The notes beneath the pieces were generated by a model, which did no database searches, was not told where the DNA came from, and saw nothing but the letters and a program-made list of their open reading frames with translations. Below are positions 1 through 10,488 of a stretch of DNA of 64,000 nucleotides, piece by piece; within the stretch, counting starts at the first letter, position 1; each line of letters begins with the position of its first letter. This DNA comes from an uncultured bacterium (GTDB taxonomy: Bacteria > Verrucomicrobiota > Kiritimatiellia > CAIKKV01). Location: positions 124,001 through 188,000 of the forward strand of contig CALHRZ010000012.1 in NCBI GenBank assembly GCA_938038445.1. Reading direction: 5' to 3'. The position numbers and the translations under genes are program-made.

Positions 1-1115
1 AAATCCACATCCCGAGCCAGCGGAACCGACCGGGCGTGAATTTTCAAAATCGCCTCCCGTCCCTCCAGCGAAGGAAGATCCAGCACGATTTGACGGTCAA
101 ACCGGCCCGGACGTTGAAGGGCCGGATCGAGCACATCCGGCCGGTTTGTCGCGGCCATGACAATTAAACCCTCCCGCGTATCCATCCCGTCCATCTCCAC
201 CAGCAGCGCATTCAAGGTCTGCTCCCGCTCGTCATGCCCCCCGCCAATTCCGCTGAAGCGGCTCCGCCCCACCGCGTCAATTTCATCAATGAAAATAATG
301 CACGGTGCAGCCCGCTTCGCCTGTTCGAACATGTCCCGCACGCGGCTCGCGCCAACCCCTACGAACATTTCAACAAAATCCGAGCCGCTAATGCTGAAAA
401 AAGGCACACCCGCCTCCCCCGCAATGGCCTTCGCCAACAGCGTTTTCCCCGTTCCCGGCGGCCCCACCATGAGTACACCCCGCGGAATGCGCCCACCGAG
501 TTTCTGAAACTTTTTGGGATCCTTGAGAAAGTCAATAATCTCGACGACCTCCTCCTTCGCCTCGTCAATCCCCGCCACATCCTTGAACGTCACTTTGTTC
601 CGATCCTGGGTCAACAAACGGGCGCGGCTCTTGCCAAAACTCAAGGCCCCCTGCCCCATGGAACGCATCTGCCGAGAAAACAGAAACCACAAAAGGCCAA
701 GAAAAAGAAGAATGGGTAATGCATTGGAAAAAATCATCAGCAGGAACTGAGAGGACCGACGATAGGTAAAGGCTACCCGATTTTCCAAAAGCAACGGCGC
801 CAGATCCAGATCGCTCGTCAACAGAATATCCACCCGCAACCGACGCAAATCCTTGGCGGTCGCCAGAATATACTGCCGGCCCGACATGTCCTCCTGCACA
901 ATCTCAGCCTCTGCCACCTCTCCCTTCTGAACCATTTCCACAAAGGAGGAATAAGGAATCGGCATCGCCTGATTCTGAACCCGGTCATACACCTGGTAGA
1001 GGCTGAAGAGCAGCGTGAGAATCACCAGCCAAATCAAGGCATACCGAAAGACGGGCGAAGGACCCTCCGTCTCCGAAGGGCGACGAGGACTGTTTTTCAG
1101 ATCGTTCGAATCCAT
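1..1115 (-). CDS. ftsH: ATP-dependent zinc metalloprotease FtsH (N-terminal part; C-terminus runs off the left edge)
   Basis: Manual minus-strand translation from ATG at 1115: two N-terminal TM segments, [82 protein letters not shown]. Confidence 0.96.
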   Translation of the reverse strand, partial: MDSNDLKNSPRRPSETEGPSPVFRYALIWLVILTLLFSLYQVYDRVQNQAMPIPYSSFVEMVQKGEVAEAEIVQEDMSGRQYILATAKDLRRLRVDILLTSDLDLAPLLLENRVAFTYRRSSQFLLMIFSNALPILLFLGLLWFLFSRQMRSMGQGALSFGKSRARLLTQDRNKVTFKDVAGIDEAKEEVVEIIDFLKDPKKFQKLGGRIPRGVLMVGPPGTGKTLLAKAIAGEAGVPFFSISGSDFVEMFVGVGASRVRDMFEQAKRAAPCIIFIDEIDAVGRSRFSGIGGGHDEREQTLNALLVEMDGMDTREGLIVMAATNRPDVLDPALQRPGRFDRQIVLDLPSLEGREAILKIHARSVPLARDVD

Positions 1116-1146
1116 CGGCTGCTCATCTTCCGTTTAAATAAACGCT

Positions 1147-2616
1147 TCATTTTACACCGCCTCCCTCTCGCGATGCAACGGATTCCTTCGACAACCGCTC
1201 CATTTCCAACGACCAGGAGGCCGCCCGGGAAGAGGCAACGCGCCAGTCGTAGGCCGGTGGACCTCCGGCGATCCAAAGAATGGAATCCCCACGGACAAGA
1301 AGCGGGATGCGGGATCGGACCGGCCGGGGAATCCGGGCATCCGTCCACACATCTTGAAGCTTCTTCGTGCATCCTTCGCCCACCGCAATTCGATCCCCCG
1401 GCCTCCACCCTCGCAAGAACAGCAGTGCCCCTCTTCCCGCTCTGAGTTTTGCCCTATTCACATAAACCCGGCAGGGAAACCGCCCCAACCCCGGTTCGAT
1501 TGGGTCCGGATACCCCCTGGCCGGCAAAACCCGCACACAAATCCCCCAGTCGGAAATCACCGTCTCTCCCGGAACCCGAATCGGGAAAGCCGGAAGTGGT
1601 CGAGTCAAAGCTTCCTCGCCCTCCGGTGGTATCAGTTCCCACATCCCATAGGAAATCCTGAGACCCCACCCCCCGCCCACCTCGATAACTCCCGATCCCC
1701 CTCTTTGGCCCATCCGGGATTCCATTCGCTCGATCAATCCATAATCCAGCACCGATTCCGGAACACCGGCCCGCTGAAGCCACAACCTCCAGACCCGGCG
1801 CCGAAGCGCCAGGGGCATGTTCGCCAAACGGTCCGACTCCAACCGATCGCACCCCGCACGCTTCAAGGCTCTCTCCGTAATGCCATCCAGCCATCGCTCC
1901 TCTTCCTGGAAAATCCGCGCCATCCGAAGACAAACATCCCGAATCGCCGGATTGTACCGCCGCTCAAGCATCGGGAGCAGTTCGTGGCGAATCCGATTCC
2001 GTAATATGGTTCGATCCTGGTTCGACCGATCCTCCCTCCATCTCTCGCCTAAAGAATGCAAGTACGATTCAACCCCTCGCCGCGTAACAGCCAGAAGGGG
2101 GCGAACCACGGGAACGCCAAAAACCTCGGCCTGCACCGCCATCCCCGCCAAACCACGGGGTCCCGCACCCCGCAGCAGTTTCAAAAGAACTGTCTCAACC
2201 TGGTCGTCCGCCGTATGGGCCAAAGCCACCTTCAAAAAACCATGCTGTTCCCGCATTTCGCGGAAAAAACGGTATCGAGCCTCGCGCGCCGCCATTTCAA
2301 GCGAAAGCCCCTTCGACCGTGCCTCCGCCCCTACATCCGCATGGCCCACCACATAGGGCACTCCGAGCCGTTCGCTTACCAAGCAGACAAAACGGGCATC
2401 GTCGTCCGCTTCAGGGCCGCGCAGACCATGATGGAGATGCAGCACCAGGACGTTAAAATCCCTCCGCCGGCTCAGCCGGATCAACCCGTGAAGAAGGGCC
2501 ATCGAATCCGACCCTCCCGAAACGCCAACAGCAATCGTTTCTCCCTCTGGAAAGAGGCCGTAACGGCGATCCGCCTCCTCCAACATTCGTTCCAATTCAG
2601 GAGGATCTGTTCGCAT
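1147..2616 (-). CDS. tilS: tRNA(Ile)-lysidine synthase TilS
   Basis: PP-loop motif VGVSGGSDSMALLHGL; HLHHGLRGPEAD; start trimmed to MRTDPPEL at 2616. Confidence 0.93.
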   Translation of the reverse strand: MRTDPPELERMLEEADRRYGLFPEGETIAVGVSGGSDSMALLHGLIRLSRRRDFNVLVLHLHHGLRGPEADDDARFVCLVSERLGVPYVVGHADVGAEARSKGLSLEMAAREARYRFFREMREQHGFLKVALAHTADDQVETVLLKLLRGAGPRGLAGMAVQAEVFGVPVVRPLLAVTRRGVESYLHSLGERWREDRSNQDRTILRNRIRHELLPMLERRYNPAIRDVCLRMARIFQEEERWLDGITERALKRAGCDRLESDRLANMPLALRRRVWRLWLQRAGVPESVLDYGLIERMESRMGQRGGSGVIEVGGGWGLRISYGMWELIPPEGEEALTRPLPAFPIRVPGETVISDWGICVRVLPARGYPDPIEPGLGRFPCRVYVNRAKLRAGRGALLFLRGWRPGDRIAVGEGCTKKLQDVWTDARIPRPVRSRIPLLVRGDSILWIAGGPPAYDWRVASSRAASWSLEMERLSKESVASREGGGVK

Positions 2617-2645
2617 CCGCTTGTTTTCGCGGCCAGAATCGGAGT

Positions 2646-3923
2646 TCAGGAAGGCGGCGCAAGCCGCCGAACGCCCCCCAAATACGGCGCCAGCACCTCG
2701 GGTAAGACCACGCTGCCGTCCTCTTGCTGGCCGTTTTCCAAAATCGCCACAACCAGCCGTGCCAGCGCAACACCAGACCCATTCAGCGTGTGCACAAACT
2801 CCGGTTTTCCATCCGCTCGACGGTAACGAATGTTGGCCCGGCGTGCCTGGAAGTCCTCGAAATTGCTGCAGGATGACACTTCCAGCCATCCCCGCTGGCC
2901 CGGAGACCAGAGCTCTAGATCATAGCACTTGGCCGCCGCAAAACTGATGTCCCCCGCACAAAGCGCCACCACACGGTAAGGGAGTTCAAGACGGCGAAGA
3001 ACGTCCTCCGCATCGGCGGTCAACGTTTCAAGCTCCTCATAAGACCGCCCCGGCTCGACGAATTTGACCAACTCCACCTTGTCAAATTGATGGACACGAA
3101 TCAGGCCGCGCGTTTCCCGCCCTGCCGCTCCCGCTTCCCGACGGAAACAAGGCGTATAGGCCGTCAGTTTGATCGGAAGTGGACCTTCAATGATTTCCTC
3201 CCGATAGAGATTCGTCACCGGCACTTCGGCCGTCGGAATCAACCAGAGATCATCGGTCGCCACGCGATACATGTCCTCGGCCATCCGCGGCAACTGCCCT
3301 GTCCCCGTCATGGCCGCCGTATTGACGACGAAAGGAGGAGACACTTCTATATAACCATGTTCTTGCGTGTGCAAATCAAGCATAAACTGGATCAGCGCCC
3401 GCTCCAGGCGGGCGCCTGGCCCGATATATATAGGAAAACCTGCCCCGCTGATCTTGGCACCCCGCGGAAAATCGAAAAGCCCCAGCCGTTCTCCTAGCTC
3501 CAGATGAGTCCGGGGAGAAAATGAAAATTGGCGGATCATTCCCCACTCCCGTACCACGCGGTTGTCAGCCGACGACCGACCATCGGGCGTGCTAGCATGA
3601 GGAAGATTCGGAACCCGCAACAGCGCCTCCCTCAACCCCGTCTCGACCTCGCGAAGCGACCTCTCAAGCAGGGCAATCCGATCGCCAACCTGCCGCATTT
3701 CGTTCTGCTCGCCTGTGGTGTCCACCCCCTCGCGCTTTCGCCGCGCAATTTCCTTTGATACGGAATTGAGCTGCCGCCGCAAGCCTTCCGCCTCGCGAAG
3801 AATCTCCCGCCGACGCTCATCGGCCTCCATCACCGCCGCCAACAAAGAAGGATCGGCTCCTCGGCGTTCCAGCCCCCCACGAACCTCCTCAGGGTTTTCG
3901 CGAATCCGTCGCATATCCAACAT
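2646..3923 (-). CDS. serS: Serine--tRNA ligase
   Basis: MLDMRRIRENPEEV N-term, TAEVPVTNLYREEI, FRREAGAAGRETRGLIRVHQFDKVELVKF, LNGSGVALARLVVAILEN; start trimmed to 3923. Confidence 0.97.
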   Translation of the reverse strand: MLDMRRIRENPEEVRGGLERRGADPSLLAAVMEADERRREILREAEGLRRQLNSVSKEIARRKREGVDTTGEQNEMRQVGDRIALLERSLREVETGLREALLRVPNLPHASTPDGRSSADNRVVREWGMIRQFSFSPRTHLELGERLGLFDFPRGAKISGAGFPIYIGPGARLERALIQFMLDLHTQEHGYIEVSPPFVVNTAAMTGTGQLPRMAEDMYRVATDDLWLIPTAEVPVTNLYREEIIEGPLPIKLTAYTPCFRREAGAAGRETRGLIRVHQFDKVELVKFVEPGRSYEELETLTADAEDVLRRLELPYRVVALCAGDISFAAAKCYDLELWSPGQRGWLEVSSCSNFEDFQARRANIRYRRADGKPEFVHTLNGSGVALARLVVAILENGQQEDGSVVLPEVLAPYLGGVRRLAPPS

Positions 3924-4043
3924 GGCCAAACTCCTCCGTCGTCTTCCCCTTGCCGCCCTTCCGGGGACTATACGCCAAGACAACATCATATGCAATCGCC
4001 GAGCGCCCAAAATTTTCAATAGGCAAAAAGAACATAAGGGGCT

Positions 4044-4049
4044 TATAAT
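4044..4049 (+). promoter_or_regulatory. Candidate -10 box (TATAAT) upstream of thioredoxin gene
   Basis: Perfect TATAAT 29 nt before ATG; -35 match is poor. Confidence 0.4.
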
Positions 4050-4077
4050 GACGGTAAAAATGTTTAGGAGGCCCCTC

Positions 4078-4401
4078 ATGAGCAACGTCCAGGAGATTAC
4101 CGCCGCCCAGTTTGACCAGCAAGTCCGTCAGTCCCCGATTCCCGTCGTCGCCGACTTTTTCGCTACCTGGTGCCCACCCTGCAAGGCGCTGGCCCCAATT
4201 CTCGACCGACTTGCCGGTCAATACGCCGAAAAAATCCGGTTCGTCAAAATCAACACGGACGAGGCTCCCGATCTGGCGGCCGAGTTCGGTATACGAGGAA
4301 TTCCGACTTTGCTCTTCTTTAAAGGCGGAAAAGTCGTTCAAACTCTCGTCGGACTGCGCAGCGAAACAGAACTCAAGGCCGCCTTCGATTCTCTCGTCTG
4401 A
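4078..4401 (+). CDS. trxA: Thioredoxin with CPPC active site
   Basis: ADFFATWCPPCKALAPILDRLA, IRGIPTLLFFKGGK; SD TTAGGAGG upstream; start trimmed from ORF 3715..4401. Confidence 0.93.
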   Translation: MSNVQEITAAQFDQQVRQSPIPVVADFFATWCPPCKALAPILDRLAGQYAEKIRFVKINTDEAPDLAAEFGIRGIPTLLFFKGGKVVQTLVGLRSETELKAAFDSLV

Positions 4402-4848
4402 TTAGACCCCAACGGTCAGAACGCCCCCACCCACCGTAAGGGATTGGATCTTCATTTCGAGGGGCGGTGTCATATAAACCCGCCATAAAACCGGCTCAAG
4501 AACCAGCGAAGCTCCTTCAACCCGGACTCCTTTCTGGCGTGCAACAGCCTTTGCGAGCCCTTCCAGCAATAGGGACCGAACCCATTGGCCAGAAAACCCC
4601 GCCGTACGCACTCCTTCCAACCCGAAACGGATTTCCCCTTCCGCCGTAACGGACGGACGCCAGAGGGCGGAAACCGATAGGACGCCTGCAAGCGGAAGAC
4701 GCACCAAGGCGTCTGTCCGAACAATGCCCTCCTCAAATACGATTCGAAAGTCGTCAATCTTCGTCCCAAAAAGCGGGGTCAGAAACCGCAAGGCCAACGC
4801 GGTTGCCTCCGATTCGTTCGCCCGGAGCAAAAGGCGCTCGATTTTCAC
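4402..4848 (-). CDS. Hypothetical protein
   Basis: Open frame with start overlapping the end of the ACT-domain gene; GTG start at 4848 is a guess. Confidence 0.6.
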   Translation of the reverse strand: MKIERLLLRANESEATALALRFLTPLFGTKIDDFRIVFEEGIVRTDALVRLPLAGVLSVSALWRPSVTAEGEIRFGLEGVRTAGFSGQWVRSLLLEGLAKAVARQKGVRVEGASLVLEPVLWRVYMTPPLEMKIQSLTVGGGVLTVGV

Positions 4849-5276
4849 AAGGAATAAACGGTAGCGGGATCGAGAACGGAAACCCCCGCTTTCCAAAAGA
4901 CTTCAAGAGCCCGGTCGGTATCTTCGAAGCGAAAAACCAACACGGCCTTGTCTGTGGCCTTCTCGACAAAAGCGTACATATACTCCACGTTCAATTCCGC
5001 CTTTTCCAAAACGCCCAACACTTCCGCCAATCCGCCCGGTTTATCCGACACTTCAACCGCTATGACTTCAGTAACGCTGACCGTGTGCCCTGTGGAACGG
5101 AGAAGAGACAGCGCGCGATCCACATCGTTCACGATCAGCCGAAGAATTCCGAAATCCGAGGTGTCGGCCAGCGAAAGAGCCCGGATATTGATGCCGCCCT
5201 GCCCCAGTATCCGCGCTACCTCCGCCAAGCGTCCCGCCCGATTTTCCATGAAAAGAGAAATCTGCCTGACTTTCAT
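4845..5276 (-). CDS. Tandem ACT-domain amino-acid-binding protein
   Basis: [38 protein letters not shown] followed by a second ACT repeat [27 protein letters not shown]; sits next to paaK. Confidence 0.9.
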   Translation of the reverse strand: MKVRQISLFMENRAGRLAEVARILGQGGINIRALSLADTSDFGILRLIVNDVDRALSLLRSTGHTVSVTEVIAVEVSDKPGGLAEVLGVLEKAELNVEYMYAFVEKATDKAVLVFRFEDTDRALEVFWKAGVSVLDPATVYSL

Positions 5277-5302
5277 GCCCGTATCCTCCCCGATTCGCCG
5301 CC

Positions 5303-6610
5303 TCATGCTTTGCGATCCACAAAGACCACGCGCTGCACTTTTCCCGCCGCTCGTTCAAGCGTGCGAGGCTCGACCAGCGTTATTTTGGCATGCAAACCGA
5401 GCACGCTGTAAACATCCGCCGCAATACGGGACCGCAAAGATTCCAATTTGCGAATCTCGTCGGAGAACAAACGCTCATTGACCTCCACCTTGATCTCCAG
5501 ATCGGCCATCACACCCGTCCGATCCACTACGATTAAGTAGTTTGGTTCCACGTGCTCGATGCGCATCAGAACACTCTCGATCTGCGACGGAAACACATTC
5601 ACGCCGCGAATGATCAGCATATCGTCCGTCCGACCCGACAACCGCGCAATCCGACGAAAGGTCCGGCCGCAAGGACAGGGCGCAGAATCCATTTTCGTAA
5701 TGTCCCGAGTGCGATACCTCAACAGCGGGATCGTCTCCCGCGTCAGGCAGGTCAGCACTAACTCGCCGTACGTGCCATCCGGTACCGGCCGGCATGTCTT
5801 AGGATCAATGATCTCGGGATAAAAATGATCCTCAAAAACATGCAGGCCGGCCTGTTCTAGACATTCCCCTGCAACGCCGGGTCCGATCACTTCACTGAGT
5901 CCGTAAATGTCCAACGCTTTGAGACCCAAACGCATTTCAATCTGCCGCCGCATCTCTTCCGTCCATGGCTCAGCGCCAAAAAATCCCGCTTTGAGCTTTA
6001 ACAACCGAAGATCCATTCCCTCTTCGTGCGCCACCTCGGCGATTTGCAAGGCATAAGAGGGGGTACAGGCCAAAAGCGTCGTCCCAAAATCCTGCATCAA
6101 CATCAATTGTTTCTTCGTGTTTCCACCGGACATGGGAATCACCGTTGCACCCAATCGCTCACCCCCGTAATGAAGCCCAAGGCCGCCGGTAAACAAACCG
6201 TACCCATAGGCCACCTGCAAAACGTCTTTCGCAGTGCCTCCCCCACAGGCCAGCAACCGCGCACAGCAGTCGGCCCAAAGGTCTATGTCGGCGCGCGTGT
6301 AACCAACCACGGTCGGTTTCCCCGTCGTGCCGGACGATGCATGTAAACGGATTACGTTGTCAAGGGGTTCCGCGAACAGACCGAAGGGATACTCGGCGCG
6401 AAAGTCATCCTTGACCGTAAAGGGAAGCTTCGTAATGTCTTCAATCCCCCGAATGTCGTCTGGGTTCAGCCCAGCAGAACTCAGCTTCCGTCGGTAAAGG
6501 GGGACCCGTTCGTATGCCCTCCTAACGGTCTGACGCAACCGTTCGCTCTGTCTCTCTCGCCGTTGATCAGGCGGCTCGCATTCCAATTCCTTTTGAAAAT
6601 ATAGGATCAC
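5303..6610 (-). CDS. paaK: Phenylacetate--CoA ligase family protein
   Basis: [70 protein letters not shown]. Confidence 0.95.
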   Translation of the reverse strand: MILYFQKELECEPPDQRRERQSERLRQTVRRAYERVPLYRRKLSSAGLNPDDIRGIEDITKLPFTVKDDFRAEYPFGLFAEPLDNVIRLHASSGTTGKPTVVGYTRADIDLWADCCARLLACGGGTAKDVLQVAYGYGLFTGGLGLHYGGERLGATVIPMSGGNTKKQLMLMQDFGTTLLACTPSYALQIAEVAHEEGMDLRLLKLKAGFFGAEPWTEEMRRQIEMRLGLKALDIYGLSEVIGPGVAGECLEQAGLHVFEDHFYPEIIDPKTCRPVPDGTYGELVLTCLTRETIPLLRYRTRDITKMDSAPCPCGRTFRRIARLSGRTDDMLIIRGVNVFPSQIESVLMRIEHVEPNYLIVVDRTGVMADLEIKVEVNERLFSDEIRKLESLRSRIAADVYSVLGLHAKITLVEPRTLERAAGKVQRVVFVDRKA

Positions 6611-6623
6611 CGCCTCAGGACTC

Positions 6624-7994
6624 CTAAAACCAGTATGAAAGCTCCCAGCGCGCCCAATAGCCCGTTTCCCGTTCCGGTCGGTAGTAGTCGCCCGGGTTCA
6701 ATACCTCCCCGGCCAATTGCATGGTCAAACGGTCGACCGCTCCCACCATGCCTCGGGCAAGCGTCGCATCAAACATCATGCCCGCATAAAGCCCGCGCTC
6801 CCGGCCCTCTCCTGGGCCGTTCTTCTCTTGGGCAAGCGCTTGACCCACCAACGCCCTCACTTTGGCCTCTTTAAACGGAAGAGTAATCGTCGCACCCAGA
6901 TAGGGGAAAATCAGATTGGACCACCATCCAGCTCCCTCCGCATCATATGTGTAAATCATGAGATCACCTCCAATCCCAACCTGGGGATACCGCCCCCACA
7001 ACGGATCCCATCTTTCCAAATGATCGGTCTTGGCTCGATCCGCTGAATAAAGCAAAACGCCGGCCGAAAGCTGGGGTTTGGCCGGCGTTTCTTGCATCAG
7101 TGAAAACTTCAAAATCCCCTCACCCATATAGGCGAAGAGTTGAGACTCACCCCGTGTCCCCCCTTGCACCGCGCCTTCAAGACTGGCTGAAACAATGTCC
7201 CCAAACTTTGGCATCAACCTAGCCCCGACGGTATGAATGTCCGCGGGAGGTACAACCATATCCCCATTCCGCCATGCGTGCTCCCGCTTGTATATATAGT
7301 ACTCTTCCGTTCCTAGGGAAGGGGTAAGCGTATGCGCGGCGTAAAAGATAAACCCCGATTCGACCGCATCATTGTATCCTTTTGTGTATCCCACCAGATC
7401 GCGATCCTGATCGTTCAGAACGAGAGTCCCATCGGAACGGTTGTAAATTCCAATCGCGTCAATCTGAGTTCCTCGCGTCTTGTAGGTCGCCCGAATCGCA
7501 TCGAAAAAGATCGTCCGGGACGCATCCTTCGGTGTTCCTTCGAATATCAATCGGCCATTGCCAAACGGCTTTCCCGGTCCTGCCATGAGATCCTGGCGCC
7601 CAATTCGAAGCGACAATGCTTCGTTCGGAAGTAATCGTTGAATCTGAAGATACAGATTGTCCACAACGATTTCATCGGGAAATTCCCAATCTTTGTTGCT
7701 GTCCGGCTTCAGATACTCCCGAAATTCGTTGGCAAGCCGGCCATAAAGGCTTACCTGAGGATCCAATTCCACTTCCACATAAAGTTGGGTCCGCAAGCGG
7801 ATGAAATTGTTGGCACCCCCACGCGTCACACCAGGGGGATCCGCAATAATCGGCAAATCATCAAACGCCTCCTGCCTTAGACGAAATTGCCCACCGCCGC
7901 TCCATTTCGGCAAAAAAGAAAACCCACCCTCTTCCTGCGAGAAAAGCGGAGTTGCGATCAGAACTGTTACGAAGAGAACTGTTGCTTTTTCCAC
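6624..7994 (-). CDS. Outer-membrane beta-barrel protein, alginate-export/porin-like
   Basis: Signal peptide; FRLRQEAFDD...NNFIRLRTQLYVEVELDPQVSLYGRLANEFREY; C-terminal aromatic ending ...LSYWF. Confidence 0.75.
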   Translation of the reverse strand: MEKATVLFVTVLIATPLFSQEEGGFSFLPKWSGGGQFRLRQEAFDDLPIIADPPGVTRGGANNFIRLRTQLYVEVELDPQVSLYGRLANEFREYLKPDSNKDWEFPDEIVVDNLYLQIQRLLPNEALSLRIGRQDLMAGPGKPFGNGRLIFEGTPKDASRTIFFDAIRATYKTRGTQIDAIGIYNRSDGTLVLNDQDRDLVGYTKGYNDAVESGFIFYAAHTLTPSLGTEEYYIYKREHAWRNGDMVVPPADIHTVGARLMPKFGDIVSASLEGAVQGGTRGESQLFAYMGEGILKFSLMQETPAKPQLSAGVLLYSADRAKTDHLERWDPLWGRYPQVGIGGDLMIYTYDAEGAGWWSNLIFPYLGATITLPFKEAKVRALVGQALAQEKNGPGEGRERGLYAGMMFDATLARGMVGAVDRLTMQLAGEVLNPGDYYRPERETGYWARWELSYWF

Positions 7995-8077
7995 GATTTC
8001 CTCCCATGTCTTGACTGCCAGTAAACCCGCCTTCGGTAAATTACAAAATGGTCAAAACATGCGTCAAACGTTTTCGT

Positions 8078-8117
8078 AAAAAAAAAAACGGGCCGAGGGT
8101 TTTTGACCTCGGCCCGT
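8078..8117 (-). terminator. Rho-independent terminator downstream of the 8138-9604 gene
   Basis: Perfect inverted repeat ACGGGCCGAGG-gtttttga-CCTCGGCCCGT with an A-run on the + strand (U-tract on the minus transcript). Confidence 0.92.
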
Positions 8118-8137
8118 TCGCGTGATTGGTTTATCCC

Positions 8138-9604
8138 TTAGGGATACGGGATGACGATCTTGAAGAACTTCTTCGCTGCTCCCTGAGGATCAATCTCTAC
8201 GTTTTTGATCCCAGCGGATTTGGCTTCCTGCGCCACGTTCGAGTATACACCGTCCACCACATCCGCCGCATGAATTTGATAATCCACCTGAGCCCCGTCA
8301 TCCGAGCCCTCAAAGGTCAAGATAACATTTCCATTCGTGTCAATTGCTACCGCATCAATCTTCAGATACGACTCGTCATCATTCGGATCGGTGCCCGCAA
8401 TCGCTTCGTCAAGATTGGAGAACCCATCCCCATCCGCGTCATCCGCATAAGCATCCTCAAATGTTTCATAATCGCCTCCTGGCCCGATCGTAAACGATCC
8501 GGTGATCCATTCAGCAGGCGTATCCGGAACAACCGCAAACAACGCTGTTACATTCGTGCCATATTGCGCGGCTTGTTCATAAGATACCGACCATGTTTGC
8601 GCAGTGACTGTTTGAGTTGTATTGGTGTAAATCTGGGTGCTTCCAACAAGCAACCCACTTACATACACATCCACTCCCGGTGTCGTTTCGAGAAGGAAAT
8701 TCTGAGGCGATCCGGAAACAATTACTACAGCGCCACTTGGAGTGATGCTTCCATAGGCAAGATTCTGAGAAGCTGCAACCACTTCCAATTGCGCCGGGCC
8801 ACCCCCATATGGGTCCTCATCCGTTATTACCACGTCATCCAACGTCCCAATCCCCATTCCGACAAGGGCATTCATTCCAAAGATATTATCAGGCTGTGAT
8901 GAGCTCTTCATTTTGAACCAAGGACCATCTTCGGTATAGTTATTGACACCGACCCGAGTGTATCCATTCGCATGCGACAAATTCGTTGCGTTCACCCATA
9001 CCTTAAACATCGAATCGCCATCGTTATGTGCCCCTAAGACGGTATAATCTTGAAGAATCGTGACCCGGACCCATGAGTTCGAATCATAGGTGACATCCGT
9101 CCATTTGGATGTAACCCAATTCCCACCTTCCCCATGTAACAGGTTGAAGTAGCCGTTTGTGTCGAAGAAAAAGGCTAAACGGGAATTTGGGTCAACGGAA
9201 GCCAAGAGGCTCGTATCTTCCAACTGCCCGGGGAGCAGAACAAAATCAACAAAAAACGCTTGATCTTCAATGTTGCTGTCTTGCGCGTTGATATGGTTCG
9301 TTACGCTCCCATCAAAATACACCGCTTTCGTGCTTCCACCCGTTTCGCTCGGCATTCCAAAGCCAGGATTCCCAACGGTCGAGTTTGTAATGTAGGCAAC
9401 ACCATTATTGGTATCAGCCGACCAGCTTCCATAGCCTGGAGCAACAGGGTGCCCTGAATCACCCGCTCCCAACAAAGAGGTTCCTAACGCAATCTCTTCA
9501 AATGTCCATACCCCAAATCCAGCATTCGTAACCTGACTTTGGGCACTGATGGCAACTCCCATTGCCGCAGCCGCTACCATTATCCATGCTTTTTTCATCT
9601 TCAT
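8138..9604 (-). CDS. Secreted protein with LamG-like N-terminal region, bacterial repeat and DxDxDG-type Ca-binding segment
   Basis: Signal peptide MKMKKAWIMVAAAAMGVAISAQSQ; DADGDGFSNLDEAIAGTDPNDDESYLKI; C-term ...KKFFKIVIPYP; SD GGGAGGG before ATG at 9604. Confidence 0.8.
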   Translation of the reverse strand: MKMKKAWIMVAAAAMGVAISAQSQVTNAGFGVWTFEEIALGTSLLGAGDSGHPVAPGYGSWSADTNNGVAYITNSTVGNPGFGMPSETGGSTKAVYFDGSVTNHINAQDSNIEDQAFFVDFVLLPGQLEDTSLLASVDPNSRLAFFFDTNGYFNLLHGEGGNWVTSKWTDVTYDSNSWVRVTILQDYTVLGAHNDGDSMFKVWVNATNLSHANGYTRVGVNNYTEDGPWFKMKSSSQPDNIFGMNALVGMGIGTLDDVVITDEDPYGGGPAQLEVVAASQNLAYGSITPSGAVVIVSGSPQNFLLETTPGVDVYVSGLLVGSTQIYTNTTQTVTAQTWSVSYEQAAQYGTNVTALFAVVPDTPAEWITGSFTIGPGGDYETFEDAYADDADGDGFSNLDEAIAGTDPNDDESYLKIDAVAIDTNGNVILTFEGSDDGAQVDYQIHAADVVDGVYSNVAQEAKSAGIKNVEIDPQGAAKKFFKIVIPYP

Positions 9605-9669
9605 CTCTTTACCCTCCCAAGCGTCCATAATGGTCGTTCTTTTCAAAATATTCCCCAGTTCCACTATTG

Positions 9670-9698
9670 AAGATATCATGCCGGAACAGCTCTGTCAA
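9670..9698 (-). promoter_or_regulatory. Candidate sigma70-type promoter TTGACA-N17-TATCTT
   Basis: Minus-strand TTGACA (9693-9698), 17-nt spacer, TATCTT (9670-9675), upstream of the 8138-9604 gene. Confidence 0.6.
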
Positions 9699-9715
9699 CG
9701 CACTACACAAAATTT

Positions 9716-10225
9716 TTACTTTTTTCCAAAGAATGTATCCCAATAACACAAAAATTTGCCTGGATGCGCAATCTTCCATTCCTTCTGCCCGCTCACAAAC
9801 TGAAGATATTCGGCCACTGTGGTCGCTTGCCCCCATGCCCAGTGCTCATCAGCCGCAATCGCCGATTCGGCCAGACAGGCAAACTCCATCCAACCGCTTG
9901 ATCGCCCAAGATCAAGAGGCGCAAAGGACACCGTATCATATCCTTTTAAATTAAGAATCGTTTCCATTTCTGGCGCGAACCGGAATACCTTTGTAATATG
10001 AGGGAATGCAGTCACAAAACCGATCCCATCCAACCCGCTCTCCTTCAGCCGCCGCTCTGCCGCGTCAAAGGAAAACCCGCAGCGCTTCCACTCATACCTT
10101 TCCGGTTCCGATCGTCCGATAATACTAATGTAATAAACCTTGAAAAACGAAACTCCGTCCGCCATTTCAATACAACGAAACGCATCCAAAATCGCGTGAT
10201 ATGGCTTGCACGGCTGAACGTTCAT
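9716..10225 (-). CDS. Hypothetical protein
   Basis: 169-aa ORF with no recognised domain. Confidence 0.65.
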   Translation of the reverse strand: MNVQPCKPYHAILDAFRCIEMADGVSFFKVYYISIIGRSEPERYEWKRCGFSFDAAERRLKESGLDGIGFVTAFPHITKVFRFAPEMETILNLKGYDTVSFAPLDLGRSSGWMEFACLAESAIAADEHWAWGQATTVAEYLQFVSGQKEWKIAHPGKFLCYWDTFFGKK

Positions 10226-10245
10226 TAAACCCTCCCGCTCCCCGT

Positions 10246-10488
10246 CTAATCCGTCCCACCCCGACAGAATTCAGCAGCGGGACATCGCCCCGAACAACTC
10301 CCACCGCCTTTGCAGACCGGTTCCCCTAACTCCCCTCCCTGACCTTTCGTGGGCGCAAAGGGCGAAAATTGCTTCTCCACCCGCCGGCGGCCGCAAAAAG
10401 GACATGCCGGCGCCGGTTCGGCCAACCGCCGATGAAGATGGTCAAAGCTTCGCCCACACGAGCGGCAGCGATATTCATAAATCGGCAT
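10246..10488 (-). CDS. FmdB-family zinc ribbon protein
   Basis: MPIYEYRCRSCGRSFDHLHRR...CPFCGRRRVEKQFS. Confidence 0.9.
   Translation of the reverse strand: MPIYEYRCRSCGRSFDHLHRRLAEPAPACPFCGRRRVEKQFSPFAPTKGQGGELGEPVCKGGGSCSGRCPAAEFCRGGTD

Noticed and set aside
1147-2889. Full-length 580-aa ORF as tilS
   Set aside because: The first ~91 codons overlap serS antisense/C-terminal region on another frame and lack TilS similarity; true start assigned at 2616.
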